A DNA stretch of 64,000 nt from the NCBI GenBank assembly GCA_021780105.1, contig JAJXZJ010000007.1:1-64000 (forward strand), written 5' to 3'. The notes beneath the pieces were generated by a model, which was not told the DNA's origin, made no database searches, and saw only the letters and a list, made by a program, of their open reading frames with translations. Of the stretch, positions 49,222-57,422 are shown piece after piece. Numbering within the stretch: position 1 is the stretch's first letter; each line of letters begins with the position of its first letter. Source of the DNA: a bacterium (lineage in GTDB: Bacteria > Verrucomicrobiota > Verrucomicrobiia > Limisphaerales > J093). The translations under genes and the position numbers were made by a program.

Positions 49222-49317
49222 GGCGGGTTTCGTAAGCGCAAAGCGTCCGGCTGGCAAGCCAAAGCCGCGTTCCCCCGCGCTTGTGTCTTTCCCCCGCCGG
49301 GGCTTACAATTCGGTTG

Positions 49318-49974
49318 ATGTGTCCCGAACAACACGGCCAACCGGCACCGCCGAGTCCTGGCGAACCGGTATTGCCAAGGCTTGGAGAGGAGGGCGGGCT
49401 TTCCCGCGACGAGCAGACACGGTTGCTGGAGCTGGCGCGGCGGACGCTGCGCGACGTGGTTTTGACCGGTCAACTGCCATCGGAAAACGAGCTGGGCCCC
49501 TGGCCGGAGCGATTGCAGGCGGAGCGCGGCTCATTCGTCACCCTCATGCGCAACCAGGCCCTGCGCGGGTGCATCGGCAACGTGCTGCCGGACGGTCCGC
49601 TGTGGCGCTCGGTGATGCGCAACGCACAGGCTGCCGCGCTGCGGGACCACCGGTTCCCACCGGTCCTGGCCGCCGAACTTGACGATCTCGCAGTCGAAAT
49701 CAGCGTGCTGAGCGCAACGCGGACGCTGGTGTTTGCGTCGCCGGCGGAATTGCTGGCGAAGCTGCGGCCGGACGTGGACGGCGTGGTGCTGCGCATCGGC
49801 GCTGGCCTGGCCACGTTCCTGCCGCAAGTCTGGGAACGGATGCCGGACAAGGCGCAGTTTCTGGACGCGCTGGCGCGCAAGGCCGGCGGCGCACCGGGCG
49901 ACTGGCGCAAACCCGACGCCAGCGTGTTGACCTACGAAGTCGAGTGCTTCAGCGAGCTGGCGCACGCCGGTTGA
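49318..49974 (+). CDS. AMMECR1-domain protein (AmmeMemoRadiSam A type)
   Basis: The 218-residue protein has the AMMECR1 signature LRGCIGNVLPDGPLW together with FVTLMRNQ, LDDLAVEISVLSA and WERMPDKAQFLDALARKAG. This domain usually forms part of a three-part system with MEMO1-like and radical SAM proteins (AmmeMemoRadiSam A, B and a radical SAM). The partners are not in this window, and the biochemical role is poorly defined. The ATG at 49318 is preferred over the in-frame start at 49114, which runs antisense into the neighbouring ACT gene. The N-terminal 30 residues are Pro/Gly-rich. Confidence 0.83.
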   Translation: MCPEQHGQPAPPSPGEPVLPRLGEEGGLSRDEQTRLLELARRTLRDVVLTGQLPSENELGPWPERLQAERGSFVTLMRNQALRGCIGNVLPDGPLWRSVMRNAQAAALRDHRFPPVLAAELDDLAVEISVLSATRTLVFASPAELLAKLRPDVDGVVLRIGAGLATFLPQVWERMPDKAQFLDALARKAGGAPGDWRKPDASVLTYEVECFSELAHAG

Positions 49975-50055
49975 CGCTTCAACTGCTACGGAAACAACGG
50001 TTTTGACAGCATTACGGACCGCTGAAGCGGAATGTCATCTGGCGTCCGTTTATCT

Positions 50056-50108
50056 GCCCGGCACCGGCTGATGCGATCCCGGTGTTGCGTGCAGCCGGCT
50101 TGTTGGGC
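50056..50108. repeat. attC-like imperfect palindrome, gene-proximal core GTTGGGC
   Basis: The left arm GCCCGGCACCGGCTG (50056-50070) pairs with CAGCCGGCTTGTTGGGC (50092-50108) over about 13 bp with a two-base bulge. The right end GTTGGGC equals the integron core GTTRRRY, and the left core is degenerate (GCCCGGC in place of GCCCAAC). It sits 7 bp beyond the stop of the small membrane gene. Length 53 bp is just short of the shortest typical attC sites. Confidence 0.4.
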
Positions 50109-50115
50109 GGTTGAG

Positions 50116-50325
50116 TCACCATCCGAACAACATCTCTTTGATGAAAAGCTTCACGCCACTCCCGAATCCCTTGGTTCTGCCTACCGCCACAGCCACGAAT
50201 ACAACACATGCAATGAACAGCGCGGCTGCCGCGATCGGCAGATACCAGACCAGCAGCGCGATGGCGCTCGGCAACAAGATAACCATCAACCACGCCACTA
50301 TCCGATTATGCCGATTCGGTGTCAT
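50116..50325 (-). CDS. small two-helix membrane protein
   Basis: The 69-residue ORF (ATG at 50325) encodes two hydrophobic helices, IVAWLMVILLPSAIALLVWY and IAAAALFIACVVFVAVAVG, and a short tail (FGSGVKLFIKEMLFGW). Base composition is visibly less GC-rich than the neighbouring genes. There is no clear Shine-Dalgarno site, but GTTGGGC lies 11 bp before the ATG. Small membrane proteins of unknown role are common in integron cassettes, and both flanks here carry attC-like cores. The function is not known. Confidence 0.55.
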   Translation of the reverse strand: MTPNRHNRIVAWLMVILLPSAIALLVWYLPIAAAALFIACVVFVAVAVGRTKGFGSGVKLFIKEMLFGW

Positions 50326-50336
50326 GTCGTTGCTAC

Positions 50337-50421
50337 GCCCAACAGCATCAGTGTGACAAAGCCAGAGGCGAAGGCCGAAGTGGATGGAGGCATTTCATCG
50401 GCGTGGACGCTGATACTGTCA
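50337..50421. repeat. attC-like imperfect palindrome upstream of the small gene
   Basis: GCCCAAC (50337-50343; GTTGGGC in the gene's direction) is followed by CAGCATCAGTG, which pairs at 9 of 11 positions with CGCTGATACTG near 50405-50416. The outer core on the far side is not recognisable. Overall size is about 85 bp, within the attC range, but the match is partial. Confidence 0.3.
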
Positions 50422-50473
50422 TTCCGCTCGGTCAAGCTTGGGTGAAACGGTCAGGCTGATGCCGGGTCGCACC

Positions 50474-51814
50474 TTAATCCGCTTCATCGGCGGCGGGCAA
50501 AGTGTGTGTGTCAGCGGCGGCCGTTGGTCGCACCTTGAACAGCGTTCGCGACCACTCGGCCAGACGAGTCAGGGAGTCCGGCACCAGTTTGACCACCGCG
50601 AACGTGCCGAAGACCGTCATCACGCCGCCCGCCATGAACACGCCGCCCGGCCGAAGCCCGCCGAGTTCCGTCAGCACGTAATGCGCCCCGGAGGCGGCGA
50701 ACACGCCGATGAAGGAAAGCAAGTTGGCCATCGCGAGCACGCGGCCCTTGCGCTCCTTCGCCGGCCGGTGCTGGAGCAACGCGGAAATCGGCACGATGAA
50801 AAAGCCGCCGGTCAGGCCGAGCAGCGCCAGCCCGACCATCGCCAGTGAGAATGACAATCCCGGCAGCGCCATCACTGACGACGTCACGGCGAGGCCGGCC
50901 GCGCCCAGCGGGATCAAACCGATTTCAATCCGGCCGCGTGAAAGATAGCCCGCTGCCAGGCTGCCGAAGCCGATGCCGAGCGCGACGGCGACGTTCAGCA
51001 GGCCGATGTTGAGCTTGCCCAGGTGGAGCACATGCGAGCCGTAAAAGAACAGGTTCAGCATCAGCAGCGCGGCGAGGAAAAAGAAATACGTGTTGCCCAG
51101 CAGCGCCAGCGCCAGCGGCCGGTCCTTTTTCGCCTCGCGCATTTCGGCCCAGAGTTCGCCGATGAAATTGGGCCGGTAGCGGCGGCTCGGGTCCGCGGCC
51201 GGCACTTTCGTGATGCCGAGGCTTGCGGCCAGACCACAAGCCGCGAGCAAAATGAGAGCCACGCCCGACCACCCTTGCTGTCCGTTGAGTTTGTCTGCGA
51301 GCACGGAAGCGGCCACGGTGCCGAAGATGATCGCCAGGAAGGTGCCCAGTTCGAGGACGCCGTTGCCCCAGGAAAGCCGGTGCTCGTCCAGCAATTCCGG
51401 CAACGAACCGTATTTCGACGGCCCGAAGAACGCGCTGTGAACACCCATGAAAAATACGGCGGCAAGCTGCATCGGCAGGTTCTTCCACGCCAGTCCCGCC
51501 GTGGCGAACACCATCACGAAAATCTCAAAGATCTTGACGCCAATGCAGATCGTGCGCTTGCTGAACCGGTCCGCCATGAACCCGCCCGTCATCGAGAACA
51601 GGATGAACGGCAGCGAAAACAGTGCGCCGACCAGCTCGCCGATCGCGTGCTCCTTCGCCTCGCTCAACCCGGCGCCGACGATCAGCAGGACGACGAGGTT
51701 TTTCAACGCGTTGTCGCTGAACGCGCCCTGAAACTGCGTGACGATGAGGCTCCAGAAACCAAACTTCCACGGCCGGGGCGGCGCGGCGGCACTTGCTGGG
51801 TTCGCGGTTTGCAT
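50474..51814 (-). CDS. MFS transporter, LplT-like
   Basis: The 446-residue membrane protein has about twelve hydrophobic segments. The start FWSLIVTQFQGAFSDNALKNLVVLLI and the segment FFMGVHSAFFGPSKYGSLPELL are characteristic of the lysophospholipid transporter LplT/Aas N-terminal branch of the major facilitator superfamily. SMTGGFMADRFSKRTICI is the loop 2-3 motif. LplT flips lyso-lipids inward for re-acylation; the substrate here is not proven. It follows the tandem-paralog genes by 92 bp on the same strand and could be in their transcript. Confidence 0.85.
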   Translation of the reverse strand: MQTANPASAAAPPRPWKFGFWSLIVTQFQGAFSDNALKNLVVLLIVGAGLSEAKEHAIGELVGALFSLPFILFSMTGGFMADRFSKRTICIGVKIFEIFVMVFATAGLAWKNLPMQLAAVFFMGVHSAFFGPSKYGSLPELLDEHRLSWGNGVLELGTFLAIIFGTVAASVLADKLNGQQGWSGVALILLAACGLAASLGITKVPAADPSRRYRPNFIGELWAEMREAKKDRPLALALLGNTYFFFLAALLMLNLFFYGSHVLHLGKLNIGLLNVAVALGIGFGSLAAGYLSRGRIEIGLIPLGAAGLAVTSSVMALPGLSFSLAMVGLALLGLTGGFFIVPISALLQHRPAKERKGRVLAMANLLSFIGVFAASGAHYVLTELGGLRPGGVFMAGGVMTVFGTFAVVKLVPDSLTRLAEWSRTLFKVRPTAAADTHTLPAADEAD

Positions 51815-51906
51815 GGCGCGAAAATAACCCCGGCCGGCGTCGGTGGGTAATAGATTAATTCATCGCCGACATTGAACCGGACGATGGCCGGTGAACACGG
51901 CCAGGG

Positions 51907-53181
51907 TCAATGGCCCGGCGCCTGGTTCAATTGTTGCAGCCACTGACCGCCGTGCTGCTGGTAAACGGGCAGCACGTCCACGCCCAACGTTTGCTGAAGC
52001 GCCTGCTCGGTTTGCTGCCGGATGGCATCCAGCGCCGCCTGACGCGCCTCCGCGGAAAGGCTGGCGTCGTTGCGCACGGCGTCGGCCTGCTGCGTCGCCG
52101 CCTGTTGCATGGCGAAGGCCTCGTTCGCCACGTCGTCGGCCAGGCCGAACCGCTGCGTCACCTGCCGGATTTGCTGGTAGCTGCCGGCGCCGGCGCGCTG
52201 GTAATCGGCGAAACGGTCGCCGCCCAGCACGGATTCAATGCCCGCTTGCAAGTTAGCCTGGATGGTTTCCAACTGGGCCTTGTGACCGGTCGCGGCGGCC
52301 GGGTCCGCCGTTGACCCCAGTTCCACCCGCGCTTCGTTTGCCTGTTGAGTCAGCCTTGCCACCGCGCGCCATTCGTCCTCCGTGGGCTGGAAACCGGACA
52401 GGTTGGCGGCCCAGTTGGCGGCGGCGGAGTGGCGCAGGTTGTATTCCGCCAGTTCGTCCGGCGACAGCAGCGCACGGCGTTGTTCATCAAGCTGCCGCGA
52501 CAGTTCCGCTTGGCGCTCTTTGTCCTGATCAGTCCAGGTCTTGTCGGTGCGGCTCTGAATTTCACCGGTCATAGCCAGCCGTTGTCGGGCAAATTCCTCC
52601 TCCAAGGCGACGAGCCGGTCGCGCTTGTCCGCCGGCAGCCAGGCGTATTCGTTTTGCCACTGGCGCATCTGACGTTGGAGTTGTGCCTTGGGATCGGCCG
52701 CAGGCGGGGCACCGAGCACGTCTTTGATGGTCTTCTGCCGTTCGTTCTTCAGTTCGCCCAGCGGCTTCGCCAGTTTCTCCATGGAGTCGCCGTTGTCTTT
52801 CGCCTCCATCGCCTGCAGCGCCAGGGCATCCCAGAACTGGAGTTCAATCGCATTGAGAGCCGCGCGTCGGCGCTCGTCAAAGCAATGATTGATCACCGCC
52901 AGCATGATGTCGCGCACGGTCAATTCCGGGCAGCCAATGGCGCGCAGGCGGTCGCGATAGACCTTGAAGTCGTCGTCCACCAACTGACTCCAGTGAAAGT
53001 CTGCCACGCGGACCTGCTGCGGCACTGCGGGCGCAGCCACTGCCGATGCACGGACAGCCCGAGTGATGGCCGGGTGAACCGGCGGCGCTGTCTTGGTGTG
53101 AGGACGCAATTGAGCTGCCAGGGCCGCAAGCAAGGCGAGGTTCACCGCTACCGAGCACCACGTTGCCGCGCGCCATTTCAT
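51907..53181 (-). CDS. membrane-anchored protein of unknown function, tandem paralog 2
   Basis: The 424-residue protein has an N-terminal hydrophobic segment (CSVAVNLALLAALAAQL) and a long helical, Gln/Ala/Arg-rich part. After a Pro/Ala linker it has FHWSQLVDDDFKVYRDRLRAIGCPELTVRDIM, aligned with the first part of paralog 1 (CPEWLIRDII). The C-terminal half has SVLGGDRFADYQRAG followed by a repeated-helix region (ASLSAEARQAALDAIRQQTEQALQ), also shared. It is likely periplasmic or cytoplasmic-anchored with extensive coiled-coil. I do not recognise a named family; similar proteins occur in Verrucomicrobia to my memory. Its start overlaps the paralog 1 stop by ATGA. Confidence 0.75.
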   Translation of the reverse strand: MKWRAATWCSVAVNLALLAALAAQLRPHTKTAPPVHPAITRAVRASAVAAPAVPQQVRVADFHWSQLVDDDFKVYRDRLRAIGCPELTVRDIMLAVINHCFDERRRAALNAIELQFWDALALQAMEAKDNGDSMEKLAKPLGELKNERQKTIKDVLGAPPAADPKAQLQRQMRQWQNEYAWLPADKRDRLVALEEEFARQRLAMTGEIQSRTDKTWTDQDKERQAELSRQLDEQRRALLSPDELAEYNLRHSAAANWAANLSGFQPTEDEWRAVARLTQQANEARVELGSTADPAAATGHKAQLETIQANLQAGIESVLGGDRFADYQRAGAGSYQQIRQVTQRFGLADDVANEAFAMQQAATQQADAVRNDASLSAEARQAALDAIRQQTEQALQQTLGVDVLPVYQQHGGQWLQQLNQAPGH

Positions 53182-54467
53182 GGCGTGCCCTCCGGGATGG
53201 CGGGGACGCTGGCAGGCGATCCCAGGCCGTTAAACCAGGCCGCGTTCTGCTTCAAGTAATCCTTGCCAGCCGCGCCCAGCGAAGTAGCGACCGTCTGAAG
53301 TGCGGTCTGTTGGATCACTTGTAACGTGAGGGCGCGCTGTTCGTCGGACAACGAAGCGTCCTGCTGAATCTGCTTCGCCTCCCGCTCGGCGGCCTGCCGC
53401 GTCTCATAGACCTTGACCGCCGTTGCCTTGGGCAGGTTGTGGTCGCGTGTGAACTGAAGCGCTTCGCGATAGGTTCCGTCCTGCGCGCGCTGGAAATCCG
53501 CGAATCGCGCCGGGCCGAGCAAGTTCGCGACGTCGCGCTCGAATTGCTGCCGTCGCTGTTGCCGTTCCGTCTTGGACGGTTCGTCATCGAAGGCGATATC
53601 GCGCAGCACATCTTCGACCGACTCGCTGGAGCGCATGATGGCGCGCAGTTCGCCACCGGTCATGGCCACGCCATCGAAGTGCAGGTCGCCTTGGAAGGCG
53701 AACTTGATCGTCTGAAGGCGTGCCAGCAATTCGTCGCTTTCTGAAGCAGTGAGCAAGTTGCCGAGGTCGGTTCTCACCCCGTCGAACAACTGTTGCAGCC
53801 GGGTTGTGTCGGCGGGCAGCATGATGCCGCCTGCCTCGGACCGGATGCGCCTGCCGGCGTCTTCCATGTCTTGAATCAGGGACACGGTGCGGACGGTCTT
53901 CTCGTCCGGCAGAAAGCCGAGCAAAATCGCCGCCACCGGCTCCTCACTCCAGATTTTGCCGCCCTCGGGGCTGAAGTCGTAACCCAGCAGTTCCTTGATG
54001 ACGGTTCGTTGCTCGGCGGCCAACTGGTCCTCGTGATCGGAGCGTTCGCGCCATTGTTGTCGGCGCTGGTCGGCATTCGCCCACGGCTCAAAGTGCGCCG
54101 GCGCGAAGTTCGCCCGCCGGTCGGCGTAGAGCTTGGCCACGTCGGCCACGATGATGTCGCGGATCAACCACTCCGGGCATTCGACGGTGCGGAGGTTGGC
54201 GATGTAGTGCCGGTAATCCTCGGATTCCACCATCTGCCAGGTGAAGGGGATGGTTTTGACTTTGGGCGCGTTCGTGTTCGCCGTCGCAACGGGCGCTGCG
54301 GGCTTGGCCTTCCGGACGATTGGCGCCGCCGGAACGCTCGCCGGCCGGCGTAACCACACTGCCCCCAACGCCGCCGCGAGCGCCAGGTTCACGGCGAGCG
54401 ACAGAATCAGCGGGATGCGACTGGCATCCTGGCTGGCTGGATTCGCAACGCCTTTCATGCCCACCAT
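53178..54467 (-). CDS. membrane-anchored protein of unknown function, tandem paralog 1
   Basis: The 429-residue protein (ATG 54467; ATG 54458 also possible) has a hydrophobic anchor (IPLILSLAVNLALAAALGAVW), an Ala/Pro linker, then IPFTWQMVESEDYRHYIANLRTVECPEWLIRDIIVADV. Helices follow, with GPARFADFQRAQDGTYREALQF and ASLSDEQRALTLQVIQQTALQ, matching the corresponding blocks of paralog 2. Both share the order anchor, linker, D/E-x-x-Y-R block, 'CPE...RDI' block, 'RFADFQRA' block and terminal helices. The role is unknown. The gene begins 46 bp after the TRAP permease stop, so it probably belongs to the same transcript. Confidence 0.77.
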   Translation of the reverse strand: MVGMKGVANPASQDASRIPLILSLAVNLALAAALGAVWLRRPASVPAAPIVRKAKPAAPVATANTNAPKVKTIPFTWQMVESEDYRHYIANLRTVECPEWLIRDIIVADVAKLYADRRANFAPAHFEPWANADQRRQQWRERSDHEDQLAAEQRTVIKELLGYDFSPEGGKIWSEEPVAAILLGFLPDEKTVRTVSLIQDMEDAGRRIRSEAGGIMLPADTTRLQQLFDGVRTDLGNLLTASESDELLARLQTIKFAFQGDLHFDGVAMTGGELRAIMRSSESVEDVLRDIAFDDEPSKTERQQRRQQFERDVANLLGPARFADFQRAQDGTYREALQFTRDHNLPKATAVKVYETRQAAEREAKQIQQDASLSDEQRALTLQVIQQTALQTVATSLGAAGKDYLKQNAAWFNGLGSPASVPAIPEGTP

Positions 54468-54513
54468 ACTTTGGACTGTCCGGCCCCAACGCACTCACGC
54501 CGCCGCGTGCGGA

Positions 54514-56394
54514 CTACTTGAGCCAGTGCGGCAACGCCGTGGTCAACGGCGGAAAATACGTGATCAGCAGCACGCCGATCAACAACACCAGCATCATCGG
54601 CAGTGCGGCGCGCGTGACCTCGCTCATCGGTTTGCCGAAACGATACGACGACAGCAGGAGATTCAGGCCGATCGGCGGCGCGAGGAAGGCCAGCTCCATG
54701 TTCGCGAGGAATATGATGCCGAGATGGATGGGGTCCAACCCGAACGCCTCGCCCACCGGCACCAGCAGCGGCACCACCACGACGATGGCGGCGTAAATCT
54801 CCACCAGCCCGCCGATCACCAGCAGCACCAGGTTCAAGCACAGCAGAAACAGCCATTTCGACTTGATCGTGGTGGTGGCCCAGGCCACGGCCTGGTCGGG
54901 AATCTGCGCGTCCACCAGGTAATGCGTGAAGCCGAGCGCCACCCCGAGGATCAACAACACGCCGCCCACCAGCGCGCCGCACTCGGTCATCACCCGCGGC
55001 ACGTCGCGGAACCACTTCAGGTCGCGGTAAATCACGACCTCGCAGAAAAAGGCGTAGAACGCGGTCAGCGCCGCCGCCTCGACCGGCGTCGCAAAACCGC
55101 CGAACAACGCGGCCAGCGCCACCACCGGAATCAGCAGTTCCCACTTCGCCCCCCACATGGCGGCGCCGGCGGCCCGCGCGTTGAAGTGCCGGTTGGCGGC
55201 GGCCACCTTGGGTCCCTGTTGGACGCCCCACCACGCCGTCATGCCCATCAACAACAGGCCCGGCAGCAGGCCGCCTTCAAAAATCTTGTCAATTGGCACA
55301 CTCGTCCGGCCGGCGCCGCTGGCGACGATCGAGTAGAGAATCGGCGGCAGGCAGGGCGGAAACAAAAGACCCAGCGAACCGGCGCCGGTCAGCAGTCCGA
55401 GCGAGGTCCGCTCGCCGTAGCCGGCCGAAACCAAAATGGGAAGCAGCAGGCCGCCCAGCGCGAGGATGGTGACGCCCGATCCGCCGGTGAGGGACGTGAA
55501 AAACGCGCACAGCAGCACGGTGCCAATGGCCGGCCCGCCGCGCAGATGGCCAAACAACGCGTCGAACACCTTCACCAACCGCTGTGCAGCGCCGCTTTCG
55601 GCGAGGAAGTAGCCCGCCAACGTGAACAGCGGAATGCTCGGCAACGTGGGATTGGTTGTCAGCCGATAGTGGTTCAATGGGATCGAGGCGATTGTGTCGC
55701 CGCCGCTCCACAGCAAGATCAACGCCGCGCCACCGAGCGCGGTGAACACCGGCGCGCCGAGCGCCGTGGCGAGCAAGAGCAACGCGAGTCCCGGCACCCG
55801 AAGCTTCTCCGGCGGAATCGGCGACCACGCTGCCAGTGCCGCCAGCCCGCCGGCGAGTGCCAGCGCCGCCAGCCGGCCGCGCCAGGTCGCCCCCGCGTGC
55901 CAGAGCAGCCGGACGGTCACCAGCGCGAAACCGATGGTGATCACGGACTGGACCGTCCACAGCGGAACGCCGTAGGCCAGTTCCCGGCCGAGGCCGCGTT
56001 GCGAAACCACGAATTCCTTGCTTGCCCAGCAGAGGAAGGCGCAGACGGCGGCGGCGAAGCCGTTGCTGAAAATACGGGCGGACGACTTGAGCCGGCCTCG
56101 GAATCGGCTTGTCGCCGTGGAAAGCGCGAGCAATCGGTTTTCCCGGGCCGCGAGCGCGCCGCCGAACATCCCCACCACCAGCACGAGGTGCTGCACGATC
56201 GGTGCGGAGGCCGGCACGCCGGAGTGGAAGAACGTGCGCAGCAGAATTTCCAGGCACGGCAGCGCCACCATCACCGCCAGCGGCAGCACGACGAGCAGGT
56301 TTTCCCCCCGGCGCAGCCACACCCACACCGGCGGCGCCGGGGTGTCCGCGGTGGTCAGGCCAAAAGCCGGGGGACTGGCGGGTTCGCCGGGCAT
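54514..56394 (-). CDS. TRAP transporter fused small (Q) and large (M) permease
   Basis: The 626-residue protein carries two parts. About residues 28-190 match the four-helix DctQ-type subunit (LEILLRTFFHSGVPASAPIVQHLVLVVG...). Residues about 200-626 match the DctM-type permease (PSIPLFTLAGYFLAESGAAQRLVKVFDALFGHLRGGPAIG, SGVTILALGGLLLPILVSAGYG, LFPPCLPPILYSIVAS, NMELAFLAPPIGLNLLLSSYRF). Fusion of Q and M occurs in some TRAP systems. It is energised by an ion gradient and works with the binding protein upstream. It starts 6 bp after the tatP-like stop. The solute is unknown. Confidence 0.92.
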   Translation of the reverse strand: MPGEPASPPAFGLTTADTPAPPVWVWLRRGENLLVVLPLAVMVALPCLEILLRTFFHSGVPASAPIVQHLVLVVGMFGGALAARENRLLALSTATSRFRGRLKSSARIFSNGFAAAVCAFLCWASKEFVVSQRGLGRELAYGVPLWTVQSVITIGFALVTVRLLWHAGATWRGRLAALALAGGLAALAAWSPIPPEKLRVPGLALLLLATALGAPVFTALGGAALILLWSGGDTIASIPLNHYRLTTNPTLPSIPLFTLAGYFLAESGAAQRLVKVFDALFGHLRGGPAIGTVLLCAFFTSLTGGSGVTILALGGLLLPILVSAGYGERTSLGLLTGAGSLGLLFPPCLPPILYSIVASGAGRTSVPIDKIFEGGLLPGLLLMGMTAWWGVQQGPKVAAANRHFNARAAGAAMWGAKWELLIPVVALAALFGGFATPVEAAALTAFYAFFCEVVIYRDLKWFRDVPRVMTECGALVGGVLLILGVALGFTHYLVDAQIPDQAVAWATTTIKSKWLFLLCLNLVLLVIGGLVEIYAAIVVVVPLLVPVGEAFGLDPIHLGIIFLANMELAFLAPPIGLNLLLSSYRFGKPMSEVTRAALPMMLVLLIGVLLITYFPPLTTALPHWLK

Positions 56395-56400
56395 GTGCGG

Positions 56401-57408
56401 TCAATGTTTGTGTGCCGAACGGTATTCTTTGATGTAACCGAGCACGGCGTCGAACACGTCTTCCGGCACGATCCGCCCGCGAATCTGCGGATATTCCGCC
56501 TCGGCCGCCTTCCGCCACTCGGCTTCGATCTCCGGCGTGACCTTGGTGACCTTCAACCCGCGTTTTTGCATGGCCTCCACGCATTCCGCGCTTTCCTGGC
56601 GGCCGTTCTCCTTGATTTCCCTGCCGGCGGTTTTCGCCGCCGCCAGCAAGGCGGCGCGCGTGGCCGGGGCGATGGCGTCCCAGGTTTCCTTGCGGATGAC
56701 GCACGCGCCCACCAGCGGCGCCCAGTTCAGTTCCAGCATGTAGGGGGCTTTGGTGTCAATCTGGCCGATGAGGGCGAAGACCGGCGGCAAGGGCGCCGCG
56801 TCAATCAGCCCCGTTTCCAGTCCCGGCAGGATGTCCGCGGTTTCCAGCGCGACGGCGTTGAAGCCGGCGGATTTGTAGATCTCCACCTGGTCCGGGTTGC
56901 CCGACCAGGTGAACAGCTTCATCGGCTTCAGGTCGTCCGGATGCACCAGCGGTTTCTTGGAGAAGAAGCGCACCCAGCCGGCGTCCGTCCAAAAAAGAAC
57001 CACGAAGCCCTTTTTCGCGAGATGTTCCTCCAGCATCGGTTGCAGTTTCTGTCCCACGTAATCCACCTCGGCAAAGTCATGAAAGCCCATCGGGATGTTT
57101 TGCAGGCCGGCGACGCCCTTCTCGATGTCCGAGAGACCCACCGTGGTCAGCATGGAGGCCTGGAGGGAATTGACGGCCATCAAGCCCACGGTGTCGGACT
57201 CGCCGCCGAGCTTGCCGTCGCCGTAGATGACCAGGTCAATCGCGCCGCCGGAGGCCTTGCGCCAGGCTTCCTTCATCGCGAGCAGGCTCTTGTAATACGA
57301 GCTGCCAGTGGGCGCGAGCGTGGCGAGTTTGATCTTCTCCACCGCCAGCAGTGACGGGGCGAGGTTCAACAGGAGCAGGGCAGTAATCAGGCTTCGGAGT
57401 GGATTCAT
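56401..57408 (-). CDS. TRAP transporter substrate-binding protein (DctP/TatP)
   Basis: The 335-residue periplasmic binding protein has a signal peptide (MNPLRSLITALLLLNLAPSLLA) and TRAP features: KIKLATLAPTGSSYYKSLLAMKEAWRKASGG, LGGESDTVGLMAVNSLQAS, the solute-site region LFTWSGNPDQVEIYKSAGFNAVALE, and the dimerisation helix near the end (FDAVLGYIKEYRSAHKH). The usual Arg-containing carboxylate motif is not obvious: the analogous region reads TWSGNPDQ, so the ligand may not be a simple dicarboxylate. It follows a TatT gene by 14 bp. The start ATG 57408 is used in place of TTG 57426. Confidence 0.9.
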   Translation of the reverse strand: MNPLRSLITALLLLNLAPSLLAVEKIKLATLAPTGSSYYKSLLAMKEAWRKASGGAIDLVIYGDGKLGGESDTVGLMAVNSLQASMLTTVGLSDIEKGVAGLQNIPMGFHDFAEVDYVGQKLQPMLEEHLAKKGFVVLFWTDAGWVRFFSKKPLVHPDDLKPMKLFTWSGNPDQVEIYKSAGFNAVALETADILPGLETGLIDAAPLPPVFALIGQIDTKAPYMLELNWAPLVGACVIRKETWDAIAPATRAALLAAAKTAGREIKENGRQESAECVEAMQKRGLKVTKVTPEIEAEWRKAAEAEYPQIRGRIVPEDVFDAVLGYIKEYRSAHKH

Positions 57409-57422
57409 GGTGAATGGGAGTC

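Noticed and set aside
54241..57354. 1037-codon open frame on the plus strand opposite the TRAP operon
   Set aside because: Its composition (Gln, His and Arg repeats) is typical of an antisense frame, and the minus strand carries well-supported TRAP genes.
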